The notes under the pieces are model-generated. The model worked only from the letters and a program-made list of their open reading frames with translations. It was not told the DNA's origin and did not search any database. Below are positions 38,688 through 47,375 of a stretch of DNA of 64,000 nucleotides, one piece after another. Made by a program: the position numbers and the translations under genes. Position 1 is the stretch's first letter. Each line of letters starts with the position of its first letter. Origin of the DNA: Microbacterium sp. TNHR37B (GTDB lineage: Bacteria; Actinomycetota; Actinomycetes; Actinomycetales; Microbacteriaceae); contig NZ_LQGV01000003.1 of assembly GCF_001620065.1 (NCBI RefSeq), positions 124,001 through 188,000 on the forward strand, read 5' to 3'.

Positions 38688-40777
38688 CCGTCCCGTCGAT
38701 CACGACGAGACGCGCTCACCGCGAGCGTCAGGGCCCGGTCGCGCCGCGTGCGGGCCTGCGCACCGACATCCAGGGCCTTCGCGCGCTCGCGGTGCTCCTC
38801 GTGGTCGTGTTCCACCTGTGGCCGGGCCGGCTCGCGGGCGGATTCATCGGCGTCGACGTGTTCTTCGTCATCTCCGGGTTCCTCATCACCGGTCACATCG
38901 TCCGCAGCGCTCGCCACGACCGTTCGGTGCTCACGACGCTCTCGAGCTTCTACGCACGACGCATCCGGCGTCTGATGCCGGCGGCGACCGCGGTGCTGCT
39001 GATCACCGCGGCGGCCGTCGTCGTCTGGATGCCGGTGTCGCGGTGGAACGACATGGCCCGCGAGCTCCTGGCCTCGGCTCTGGCTGTGGAGAACTGGGTG
39101 CTGGCCGGCAACGCCGTGGACTATCTCGCGGCGGAGTCCGCGCCCTCACCCTTCCAGCACTTCTGGTCGCTCTCGGTCGAGGAGCAGTTCTACTTGTTCT
39201 GGCCGGTCCTGCTGCTCTCGCTCCTCGCGCTGCTGCGCCGACGCCGGGACGCCGAGCGGCGCGCCGCGGTGATCGCCCTCGTCGCCGGGGTCGGCGTGCT
39301 GAGCTTTGCCGCCATGCTGTGGCTGATGTCCACAGCGCCGGCCGCGGCCTACTTCGTCACGCCCGGACGGGTCTGGCAGCTCGCCGCGGGAGGCCTCTTG
39401 GCGCTCGTGGTCTCCGACGACCGCGCGATCCCCCGCCCGGTCCGGTTCGCCGCGCCGTGGGTGGGCCTGGCCGTGATCGTGGTGGCCGCGTTCACGCTCG
39501 GCGACGTCACCTATCCGGGCGTCTGGGCCCTCCTCCCCGTGATCGGCGCGACCCTCGTGCTGCTCGGGGGCGGAGAGGAAGGCCGAGGCTCACTCGGGTC
39601 GCTCGCGCGGGTGCGTCCGCTCCAGATCGTCGGAGACGCGTCTTACTCCATCTACCTCTGGCACTGGCCGCTCGTCATCCTCGTTCCCTACGCGATCGGG
39701 CACGAGCTGCGCGGGGTGGAGAAGGTGATCCTCTTCGCCGCCAGCCTGTTGCTGGGGTGGCTGTCGCTGCGGTGGGTGGAGACACCGCTGCGCACCGGCG
39801 GCGGAAGACGCCGCGTGGCGTACGCCCTCGGACTCGCGTGCATCCTGAGCGTCGGCGCGGCGGCTCTCGGCACCAGCCTGGCGGGGACCGCCCGCGTCGA
39901 ACAGGCCCAGCAGGCCGTGGATGCTCGCCTGGTCTCCGCCGCACCATGCGCGGGTGCGCGCTCGACCTCGAACCCCGGCTGCTCCCCCGCGTGGGGTGAG
40001 GTGCCCGGCGATGCCGGCGCCGCCGCGGCGGAAGACCGCCCCTGGCCGTGGGAAGAGTACTGCGCAAACGGCCTGGGTGCCTTCGCAACCACCGTCTGCC
40101 GCACCGACAGCCCCGACGGAGACCTCAACGTGCTGCTCTGGGGCGACTCCCACAGTGGCAACTGGAGCGATGCCCTCCGCGCGGCCGGCGAGGCGGGCGG
40201 GTTCGATGTGACCGTCGCCATGCGGCACGGATGCCCCTCGACGGGCGAGGCGCCCGACGCGACGGTGTCGCGAGAGATCCCGGCGGCCGAACAGGCCGCC
40301 TGCGACGCGCGCAATGCGTGGGTGGAGAAGACGCTGGTGCCGGAGGCCGATGTCGTCATCCTCGCCAACATGACCTCCAACTACCCGTTCGACGGAGACG
40401 CGGCCGGACCCTATGAGGAGACGATCGAGACGCTCCTGGCTCGGGGCGAGCCGGTGGTCGTCCTCGAGGACGTTCCGCTGACCGGTGACAGCGTCGGCAA
40501 TCGCGTCGACGGGCCGGAGTGTCTCTCGAGTGGCGGCGACTGCCGCAACCCGCGGGAGCGGGCGCTCTACCGCTCCGTCACCGACGAACTGGAGGCGCGG
40601 TTCGGCGATCGCATCACCGTCGCCGACCCGGCCGACAACTTCTGCGACGAGCGTTACTGCTACTTCGCGGTCGGCGGCCTACCGGTGTACTTCGACGCAT
40701 CGCATCTGACCGGATCCTTCTCGGAATCGCTCGACTCGTGGATCTACCGGGTCGTGTCCGACGCCGTCACCCCGTAA
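38684..40777 (+). CDS. OatA-like acyltransferase with intact SGNH domain
   Basis: Protein of 697 aa, co-transcribed with the GT2-TagF gene (four-base overlap). The acyltransferase-3 domain (about 25-390) has DIQGLRALAVLLVVVFHLW, FQHFWSLSVEEQFYLFWPV and YLWHWPLVIL. The C-terminal SGNH hydrolase-like domain (about 440-697) has the canonical GDSHSGNW (Gly487-Asp-Ser489-His490) and D671-A-S-H674. Several paired cysteines in this exported part suggest disulphides. Likely O-acetylates the polymer produced by the preceding transferase. The stop is only three bases from the stop of the convergent pyruvyltransferase gene. Confidence 0.9.
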   Translation: MTVPSITTRRAHRERQGPVAPRAGLRTDIQGLRALAVLLVVVFHLWPGRLAGGFIGVDVFFVISGFLITGHIVRSARHDRSVLTTLSSFYARRIRRLMPAATAVLLITAAAVVVWMPVSRWNDMARELLASALAVENWVLAGNAVDYLAAESAPSPFQHFWSLSVEEQFYLFWPVLLLSLLALLRRRRDAERRAAVIALVAGVGVLSFAAMLWLMSTAPAAAYFVTPGRVWQLAAGGLLALVVSDDRAIPRPVRFAAPWVGLAVIVVAAFTLGDVTYPGVWALLPVIGATLVLLGGGEEGRGSLGSLARVRPLQIVGDASYSIYLWHWPLVILVPYAIGHELRGVEKVILFAASLLLGWLSLRWVETPLRTGGGRRRVAYALGLACILSVGAAALGTSLAGTARVEQAQQAVDARLVSAAPCAGARSTSNPGCSPAWGEVPGDAGAAAAEDRPWPWEEYCANGLGAFATTVCRTDSPDGDLNVLLWGDSHSGNWSDALRAAGEAGGFDVTVAMRHGCPSTGEAPDATVSREIPAAEQAACDARNAWVEKTLVPEADVVILANMTSNYPFDGDAAGPYEETIETLLARGEPVVVLEDVPLTGDSVGNRVDGPECLSSGGDCRNPRERALYRSVTDELEARFGDRITVADPADNFCDERYCYFAVGGLPVYFDASHLTGSFSESLDSWIYRVVSDAVTP

Positions 40778-40780
40778 GCC

Positions 40781-42088
40781 TCAGACCGGCTTCCACTCCG
40801 GCATGTAGCCGCCCACCCACCGGGCCGCGTCGTTCTTCTCGCCCTGCCGGAGCCAGGCGAGTTTGCGCAAGAGTTCCCGCTCGAACTCGGTGGTCTCCGC
40901 CGCGTAGCTGCGCACGGCGGCGGGGAAGGGGGCGGCGGCCAACGCGGCCTCATAGGCGGGATGGGCGCGGCCGGACTGATGGATGTGCGCGAGCCCGTTG
41001 CGATCGAGGAAGGCGGTGTAGCGGGCGAAGGCCTCCGGCATGAACGCATTGAGCTCATCGAACGACGCGGTCTCGTACAGCTCCGCGGCGTCAGCCACGC
41101 CCCCTTCGTACACGCGGTAGGGGATGCGGTGGTAATCCGCGAGCTCCTGGGTACGGGCGTCATGACACAACAGCACGGCGGGGGTGCCTGCGGCCAGCGC
41201 GGCAACGTTCCCGTGGATGCGCGAGCCGAAGGCGAAGTCCTGCTCCTTCATGAACGACTTCCACGTGGTCGGGTCGAGGAAGAAGCGGATCCGGTCCTGC
41301 CGGTAGAACGGGTGCGTCCGGTCCAGGGGCATATCTGGTCGCGTCGTGGAGGCATCGGTGCCCCACAGGAGCATCGCCAGTTCGTGGTGTTCCTGCGGCA
41401 CATACACCAGATTCGGGTACGCGTCGACGTGATGGCGGATCACCCGGTCGAATCCCGCGGCGGGATCGATGTTGATCGCGACGTTGAAGGCGATCGGCGA
41501 GTTCTCATCGATGCGCTCCTTCGTGCGCTCGACGCGATGCGTTCCGTCGTGATCGAACATGCTGGGGCACCCGATGACGTCGACGACATCGGAACCGAAG
41601 CCCAGCCGGTTCAGGTACGCGGCGGTCTGCTCCCCGCGCACCCCGAGCGAGCGGGAGCGATCGAGCACGGCCGAGACGAAACGCGCGACGGATCCGTCGA
41701 CCTCGGGGTCGGACATGTCTCCGCCGACGTCCGACTGACCCCCCACTCCGGTGATGACGACCGGGATCGTCAGGAGGCGGATGACGGCGGTGAGGCGGTC
41801 GAGCGAGGGCAGGAAGTCCCGACGGAAGGCGTTGGCCAACGGAATCACGTAGACGTCGAACGATCCGTTGATGGCGGAGGCCATGGCCGCCGGGTCCTTG
41901 GAGAGCTCGACGTAGAGGGAATCGACGGTCATATCCGTGTCGGGCGTGTGGAGTGCCCGGTACACCGATTCCAGGTACAGGGCGTTGCCGACGTTCGACC
42001 CGAAGATGCCCCATCCCCAGCGCGCCAGAGAGGCCTCGGGCGAGACGGGGACGTGGGGCGGCTTGCCCCCGCGGATGAGTACGCGCAT
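40781..42088 (-). CDS. Polysaccharide pyruvyl transferase family protein
   Basis: Cytoplasmic protein of 435 aa of the polysaccharide pyruvyltransferase/CsaB-like family, which puts a pyruvate ketal on a sugar using phosphoenolpyruvate. Visible family elements: GNVGNALYLESVYRAL near the N-terminus, VITGVGGQSD, LGVRGEQTAAYLNRLG, VDVIGCPSMF, and the C-terminal FGSRIHGNVAALAAGTPAVLL with the conserved RxHG-type residues. GAGGAAGG precedes the ATG at 42088 and a TACAAT -10 lies about 45 bases upstream. It is divergent from a TagF-type gene with overlapping promoters. Pyruvate on the polymer would add negative charge. Confidence 0.85.
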   Translation of the reverse strand: MRVLIRGGKPPHVPVSPEASLARWGWGIFGSNVGNALYLESVYRALHTPDTDMTVDSLYVELSKDPAAMASAINGSFDVYVIPLANAFRRDFLPSLDRLTAVIRLLTIPVVITGVGGQSDVGGDMSDPEVDGSVARFVSAVLDRSRSLGVRGEQTAAYLNRLGFGSDVVDVIGCPSMFDHDGTHRVERTKERIDENSPIAFNVAINIDPAAGFDRVIRHHVDAYPNLVYVPQEHHELAMLLWGTDASTTRPDMPLDRTHPFYRQDRIRFFLDPTTWKSFMKEQDFAFGSRIHGNVAALAAGTPAVLLCHDARTQELADYHRIPYRVYEGGVADAAELYETASFDELNAFMPEAFARYTAFLDRNGLAHIHQSGRAHPAYEAALAAAPFPAAVRSYAAETTEFERELLRKLAWLRQGEKNDAARWVGGYMPEWKPV

Positions 42089-42131
42089 GACGTGCCTTCC
42101 TCGGCCCCCACCGGCAAGGGACCAGTCGTCG

Positions 42132-42160
42132 ATTGTACGTGAGGTCGACCCGCCTACGAT
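42132..42160. promoter_or_regulatory. Overlapping divergent promoters
   Basis: Plus strand: -35 TTGTAC (42133-42138), 16-base spacer, -10 TACGAT (42155-42160), then GTG six bases later, a leaderless start. Minus strand: -10 TACAAT is the complement of 42132-42137. The plus -35 and the minus -10 occupy the same bases, so the two polymerases compete. Confidence 0.6.
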
Positions 42161-42166
42161 GGTGGC

Positions 42167-44659
42167 GTGAGCAGTCCTCCCATGCTGACGGTGGTCGTCG
42201 CCCTCGATGCGTCGGATGAGATCCGGATCGATGCCCTCGCGGATGCGATCGGCGGGGTCGAGGAGTCTTCCGCGGCGAGATGGGAACTGGTCGCTGCAGA
42301 CCCGACGGTGCTGCGCGCCGCGCATGCACGCTGGCTCGACGACGACCGGATGCCGCGAGACGTGCACACCGTCGCTGGAGAGCTCACCGACGCACTGAGG
42401 TCGGTCACGACACCGTGGGTGGGCATCCTCGACGGGACGACCCTGCCCGATCCCGCGTGGCTCGTCCGGCTCCGGGAGGCATGCGCGGGGGATGCCGATG
42501 CCGAGGGAGGCACCGCCGACCTCGTCGTGTCCCGGCCGGTGTCACCGGGGTGGGAGCAGGCCCCGTTGTTCGGGCCCGGTGACCGCCTCGCCGACCTCGA
42601 TCCACAGACTGGAACCCTCCCGGCGGTCCTGCCGGGCCTCGCCCTCCGACGCGAGATCGCTGCGGATGCCGCACCGTCGGGAACGTCGCCGGACGCTCTG
42701 CTCCTGGCCCTCCTGCGGCGTTCGGCCCGGATCCGCGTGGCCGCCGGGGCGACCTATCGAGTCACCGCCACCGGAGGCGCCGCGTCGTGGGGGGAACGGG
42801 CCGCCGCCCTCCTCGACGAAGCCGGGCACGATCGGACCGCGCAGGTGCTGGCGCTGCACCGGCTCCGCGCCGCGTTTCTCGGCGAGCTCACCCTGGCGAC
42901 GGCGGCACGCCTGAACACGCGCGACCGCGCCGAGGTGCTCGACGTCGCGACCCGGGTCCTGACGCGTATCGATCCGGACGTGATGCGCGGCTATCGGCTG
43001 ACGCCGCTGCGGGTCGATCTGCGCGCGCTCTTCCTCGTCCTCGGGGGCTCGTCCCTCCCGTTCGTCCTCGCCCACACGACCGTGCGCGGCCCGCGCTCGC
43101 GCACCGAGATCCGCATGCTCCACACCTCGACGGCCCCTCACGTGGTGGTCCGCTCGGCAGACGGGAGCGCCCTCCCGATCGTCGATCGAAAGTGGCGCAC
43201 GCTCGACTACTTCGGCCAGGACCGCCTGCGAGAGCACATTCTGTGGACCACGGGCGATCCGCCCGCCGTGGTCGAGGTCGACGGTGTGGCAGGCGCGGTC
43301 ACCGATCGCGTGTATGTCTACCCACCGCGTCCGGTACCGGTACCGTCGCCGCGGGAGGCCCCCGACGCATCGGCCGGGAACGCCGTGCGCTCGGGTTCCT
43401 CCCGCGGAGGCGTCGCCGGTGTGCTCCGCCGGCTCGTGTCGCGCCCGCCGCGCGGCAGCACCCCCGAGGGCGGCCCGGATGCCCGCGCGGGCGCCGAGAT
43501 CCCGTCGACGCGTCCGCCGGCGACGGTCGAGGAGTCGCCGTTCACGGACGCGTGGCTGATGATGGACCGCGTCGACCACGCCGGCGACAACGCGGAGCTC
43601 TTGTTCACCCACCTCCGACGCGAGCGTCCGTCGATCAACGCCTGGTTCGTGGTGGCGGAGGGGTCGCCCGACTTCGCCCGGCTGCGCGAGGAGTCCGACC
43701 GGGTCCTCCCGTACGGCGGCGATGAGCACGCGAAGGCCCTCGACCGAGCGGTCGTCGTGGCGTCGTCCTACGTCGATGCCCCCATGACCCACCCCAAGCC
43801 CGACCGTCTCTATCCCGGCGGTCAGCGGCCATGGCTATTCGTCTACCTCCAGCACGGCGTGCTGCACAACGATCTGTCGTTGTGGTTCAACGCAAAGCCC
43901 ATCGACCTCATGACCACGGCCACGCAGAGCGAGCACGAGGCGATCGTCGGCGATGGATCACCCTACGTGCTGTCACGAAGCTCTGTCGCACGCACCGGCT
44001 TCCCGCGCTTCGACCGAGTGGCGCAGCGCGCTCTCGATCGGCGGCCGGCTTCGCCGGACACCATCCTCCTCGCTCCCACGTGGCGACTTCCCCTGGTGCG
44101 TACAGGGTCCGACGCACGCCGGCACGTCACCGACGACGTGCTCGAGAGCGAGTTCGCACGGCAATGGCTCGGTCTCGCCGGCGACGCGCGGCTGAGGGAG
44201 CACGCAGAGCGACACGGCGCCCGCGTGCTGCTGCTCCCCCACCCGGCCATGCGGGGTGACTTCGCACGCGTGGCGGCGGGGAGCGGCGTGCTCATCGCCG
44301 ATGACGACGTGGACGCCGTCGATGCGCTCGTGCGCTCGCGCGTGGTGGTGACCGACTACTCCTCGATCGCGTTCGATGCCGCCGTGGCGGGGAGCCACGT
44401 CGTGTACTTCCAGTTCGACCGCGAGGCGGCCTTGGGCGGCGGGCACACGTATCGGGCGGGGCGCTTCGACTACGAGCGGGAGGGGCTCGGTCCCGTCACG
44501 CGTGAGACGTCCGCGGCCGTGTCCGCGATCGAGAGGGCCCTCCACGACCACGTGGATGACCCCTTCCGCGAACGGCGGAGAGAAGTGGCGGAGACGGCGG
44601 ACGGGGGCGCCGCGGCACGGATCGTCTCCGCGATCGAGGAGCATCTGAGCGCGCAGTGA
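42167..44659 (+). CDS. TagF-type transferase with degenerate GT2 domain and beta module
   Basis: Protein of 830 aa. The N-terminal part (about 1-230) has the size and fold pattern of GT2 but WVGILDGTTLPDP replaces the FPDPDD metal site and no DD motif is seen, so it is probably inactive. A module with LDYFGQDRLREHILW (346-360) follows, then a Pro/Ser/Gly linker (about 385-450). The C-terminal TagF-type domain (about 465-825) has YLQHGVLHNDLS (His563), LAPTWR, LLPHPAM and TDYSS (Asp730). GTG is the leaderless start set by TACGAT. The C-terminal half is clearly paralogous to the convergent gene next door. Confidence 0.83.
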   Translation: MSSPPMLTVVVALDASDEIRIDALADAIGGVEESSAARWELVAADPTVLRAAHARWLDDDRMPRDVHTVAGELTDALRSVTTPWVGILDGTTLPDPAWLVRLREACAGDADAEGGTADLVVSRPVSPGWEQAPLFGPGDRLADLDPQTGTLPAVLPGLALRREIAADAAPSGTSPDALLLALLRRSARIRVAAGATYRVTATGGAASWGERAAALLDEAGHDRTAQVLALHRLRAAFLGELTLATAARLNTRDRAEVLDVATRVLTRIDPDVMRGYRLTPLRVDLRALFLVLGGSSLPFVLAHTTVRGPRSRTEIRMLHTSTAPHVVVRSADGSALPIVDRKWRTLDYFGQDRLREHILWTTGDPPAVVEVDGVAGAVTDRVYVYPPRPVPVPSPREAPDASAGNAVRSGSSRGGVAGVLRRLVSRPPRGSTPEGGPDARAGAEIPSTRPPATVEESPFTDAWLMMDRVDHAGDNAELLFTHLRRERPSINAWFVVAEGSPDFARLREESDRVLPYGGDEHAKALDRAVVVASSYVDAPMTHPKPDRLYPGGQRPWLFVYLQHGVLHNDLSLWFNAKPIDLMTTATQSEHEAIVGDGSPYVLSRSSVARTGFPRFDRVAQRALDRRPASPDTILLAPTWRLPLVRTGSDARRHVTDDVLESEFARQWLGLAGDARLREHAERHGARVLLLPHPAMRGDFARVAAGSGVLIADDDVDAVDALVRSRVVVTDYSSIAFDAAVAGSHVVYFQFDREAALGGGHTYRAGRFDYEREGLGPVTRETSAAVSAIERALHDHVDDPFRERRREVAETADGGAAARIVSAIEEHLSAQ

Positions 44660-44666
44660 TGCGTGC

Positions 44667-47267
44667 TCAGCCCGGAGCCACCGACCAGGAATCCGGCGGG
44701 GCGGGCCGGGAGCGCTCCTCGAGGCTTCTACGCGTGCGCACCTCGCGCATGGCGTCGAAGGTGCGGGCACGGTTGTTCCCGTCGCGGACCGGGAAGGCGG
44801 CGTCGGTGCGAGCCGTGTACTCCGCGGGGAAGTCCCCCGCGATCGCGCGCGCGATCATCTCGACGACGGCCGTCGGCTCGGTCAGGACGGGTCCGAACCC
44901 GTCGCGCTCGTAGTCGAAGTACCCGGCGCGCTCGGTGTGACCGCGGCGATACTCCTCCTGATCGAACTGGTAGTAGATCACCGGGCGACGCAGATACGCG
45001 GCGTTGAACGCGGTGGAGGAGTAGTCGGTGACCAGCACGGCCGCGCGCACGATCATGTCGCGGACGTCGGCGTCGAGATAGGACACGATCTCGATGTGCG
45101 GCGGGAGGTCGAACTGCGGAAGGTAGCGCTGCATGTTGGGATGCGGCATGAAGACGATGCGGGCCCCGGCCTCCTGCAACCGCTCCAGTTCCGGGTCGCG
45201 CAGGAGCGTCGCGAGCGCGCGACCGTACTCGGTCTCGGCGAGCGCCCCCAGAAGCTCGCGGTCGTCGGATGCAGACTTGAGGTCGCTGACGAGATAGTTG
45301 CGCCACGTGGGCATCACCAGGACGATGTCGCGCTCGCTCTCGTTCACCGCCGCGTCGAGCTCACGGAGCACATCGAAGCGCGGCAGCCCGGTGAGCCGCA
45401 CCTCCTTCGTGCTGTAGCGATACGGCGAGACCCCCGCGATGTAGTCGTACTCGGCCTGGGTCGAGGTCACGAACACGTCGATGACCTTCGGATTGAGCCA
45501 CAGCGAAAGGTCGCCCTTGATGACTCCGTGCTGCAGGAAGGTGAAGCTGTACCCGGCCGGGCGGTACTTGCGCGGCAGCGCGTGGGTGATGAACCGGTCG
45601 GCATGACTGGAGGCGAGATGATCGGCATGCACGAGGAGCGCGGTGAACTCCGGAGAACCATAGGCGACCAGTCGAGCCCCGCGAGCAGCCAGGCGGTGCC
45701 AGTCGGGCGTTCCCGCTCGCACGACGAACCATGCATTCACCTCCGGGTGATGCTCCCGCACCCACCAGTAGAGGTCTTCCGCGCTGTCGTTGGCGTCGAC
45801 CTCGCGGTCGATGAACACCCACGCCCCCGCGAAGCGCCGGGCGAGTCGGGGCGACCTCACCGCGAGGTCGCGCCGGAGAAGCGACACCAGCTGGCCGCTC
45901 AGACGCCGGCGGATCGCACTTCCCACACGCTTTCGGAGCCGCCGGAGATCGGCGGCGGTCCTCCCCCGGAGACGGCCCCGTGCGGCAAAGGGGCTGAGCG
46001 GCACCGTCGGCCGCTCCTCGATCTCTCGGGGTTCGCCGTCGAGGGTTACCTCCACCGCTCCGGGCTCGGGAATCCAGAGCGTGCGCTGCCACACCAACGG
46101 GCGGCCGACGTACTCCAGCGGCTGGGTCTTCTCGAAGCGCGGCGCCACGACCGCACCGTCCACGCTCAGCCGCTCCACCGGGCGTTCCCCGTGGTAGCGG
46201 TACACGACCGACTGGAGTCCGCGACGACGATCCACCGCGCCGCGGTACACGGTTCCGGCAGCGCGTCCCCGTTTGACGAGCAGGAGCGCTTCCCGCATCC
46301 ACGGCGCGACGGTCATCAGCGCGAAGTTCGAGATCGCCTCCTCGTCGATGTGCCGGAGGAAGCCTGGCACCGATTCCGCCAGCTCACGGTGCATCTCCTC
46401 GGGGAAATCGGACTGGCGCACCCGGGCGGTCTGGGAGCTGCGGAGGATCCAGAACTGGTCGTACAGAAAGAGGTTCTGCGCCCATCGCGGCAGCGGCCGG
46501 CCCAGGGATTCGGCTTCGGCGATCACCCCGCCGAACCCGATGCGGATCGTGTCGGTGTACTTCTCCGGCTTCTCGTGGCTGGACTGCATCGTTGACGAGC
46601 TGTCCGCTCGCTGCCGGTAGTGGTACTGCGCCGACGGGAGGAAGGCCACCGCGGGACGCGGGCAATGCAGCAGGTAGCGTGCAACGAAATTGGCGTCTTC
46701 GAAGCGAAGTCGAAGATCCTCGGGGAAGCGCAGCCCCGCGGCGCTCACGACGTCGCGCCGCACGAAGCCGGAGGTGATGTGCGGCTGGATCCACTCGGGT
46801 TCCGCGTCGAGATCCGCCACGCGACGACCGTGGCGGAAGCGTCCGGCGAGCGCGTGATTGTCGAGGAGGCTGTCACGATCCTCGAACCACATCAGGATGC
46901 GCGCGGAGACCATCGCGAGCTGTCCCTCCGCGTGGCGCTCGATCTCCGCGGCCGCGGCGGCGAAGTACCCCGGAGAGAGCACGTCATCGGGATCGGGGAA
47001 GGTCAGCCAGGTGCCGGTCGCGTGCGCGAGGCCGAGGTTGCGGGCGCTCGCCTGCCCCCCGTTGGACTGCGTGAGCACGGTCACGTTCGGCCTCGTGGCG
47101 GCGAACTCCTCCGCCACGGCGAGCGTGCCGTCGGTGGAGCCGTCGTCGACCAGGATCACCTCCAGCCTCTCGAAGCCGTAACTCTGCTCGCGCAGCGACG
47201 CGAAGAAGTCCGGCAGATAGGCCTCGACGTTGTACATCGGGCTGATCACGGAGAAGGTCGTCGGCAC
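44667..47267 (-). CDS. GT2 - beta module - TagF-type bifunctional transferase
   Basis: Protein of 866 aa with all three modules apparently intact. GT2 (about 5-250): SPMYNVEAYL, LVDDGSTDG with Asp41-Asp42, NGGQASARN, FPDPDD (90-95). Module two has LEYVGR (384-389), homologous in place to LDYFGQ in its two relatives. TagF-type (about 490-840): NAWFVVRAG, FLQHGVIKGDLS (His580), MPTWR, FMPHPNM and TDYSS (Asp748). GTG at 47267 begins the homology; the open frame continues upstream without similarity. It would join a sugar and a polyol phosphate to the wall polymer. Convergent with its paralogue, seven bases apart. Confidence 0.86.
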   Translation of the reverse strand: MPTTFSVISPMYNVEAYLPDFFASLREQSYGFERLEVILVDDGSTDGTLAVAEEFAATRPNVTVLTQSNGGQASARNLGLAHATGTWLTFPDPDDVLSPGYFAAAAAEIERHAEGQLAMVSARILMWFEDRDSLLDNHALAGRFRHGRRVADLDAEPEWIQPHITSGFVRRDVVSAAGLRFPEDLRLRFEDANFVARYLLHCPRPAVAFLPSAQYHYRQRADSSSTMQSSHEKPEKYTDTIRIGFGGVIAEAESLGRPLPRWAQNLFLYDQFWILRSSQTARVRQSDFPEEMHRELAESVPGFLRHIDEEAISNFALMTVAPWMREALLLVKRGRAAGTVYRGAVDRRRGLQSVVYRYHGERPVERLSVDGAVVAPRFEKTQPLEYVGRPLVWQRTLWIPEPGAVEVTLDGEPREIEERPTVPLSPFAARGRLRGRTAADLRRLRKRVGSAIRRRLSGQLVSLLRRDLAVRSPRLARRFAGAWVFIDREVDANDSAEDLYWWVREHHPEVNAWFVVRAGTPDWHRLAARGARLVAYGSPEFTALLVHADHLASSHADRFITHALPRKYRPAGYSFTFLQHGVIKGDLSLWLNPKVIDVFVTSTQAEYDYIAGVSPYRYSTKEVRLTGLPRFDVLRELDAAVNESERDIVLVMPTWRNYLVSDLKSASDDRELLGALAETEYGRALATLLRDPELERLQEAGARIVFMPHPNMQRYLPQFDLPPHIEIVSYLDADVRDMIVRAAVLVTDYSSTAFNAAYLRRPVIYYQFDQEEYRRGHTERAGYFDYERDGFGPVLTEPTAVVEMIARAIAGDFPAEYTARTDAAFPVRDGNNRARTFDAMREVRTRRSLEERSRPAPPDSWSVAPG

Positions 47268-47316
47268 CCTTCGACGATAGTCGAGCGCTCTCCCCGGGCT
47301 CTCGGGGCTCCCCGAG

Positions 47317-47322
47317 TAGGAT
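47317..47322 (+). promoter_or_regulatory. Possible -10 box for Bcs1-like gene
   Basis: TAGGAT, 54 bases before the GTG, with a GAGGAG ribosome site in between. No clear -35. Confidence 0.35.
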
Positions 47323-47375
47323 GAACGGCGGCGCAAGTACCGCGCGCCCATCGATCGCCGAGGAGCGTCCACCGG

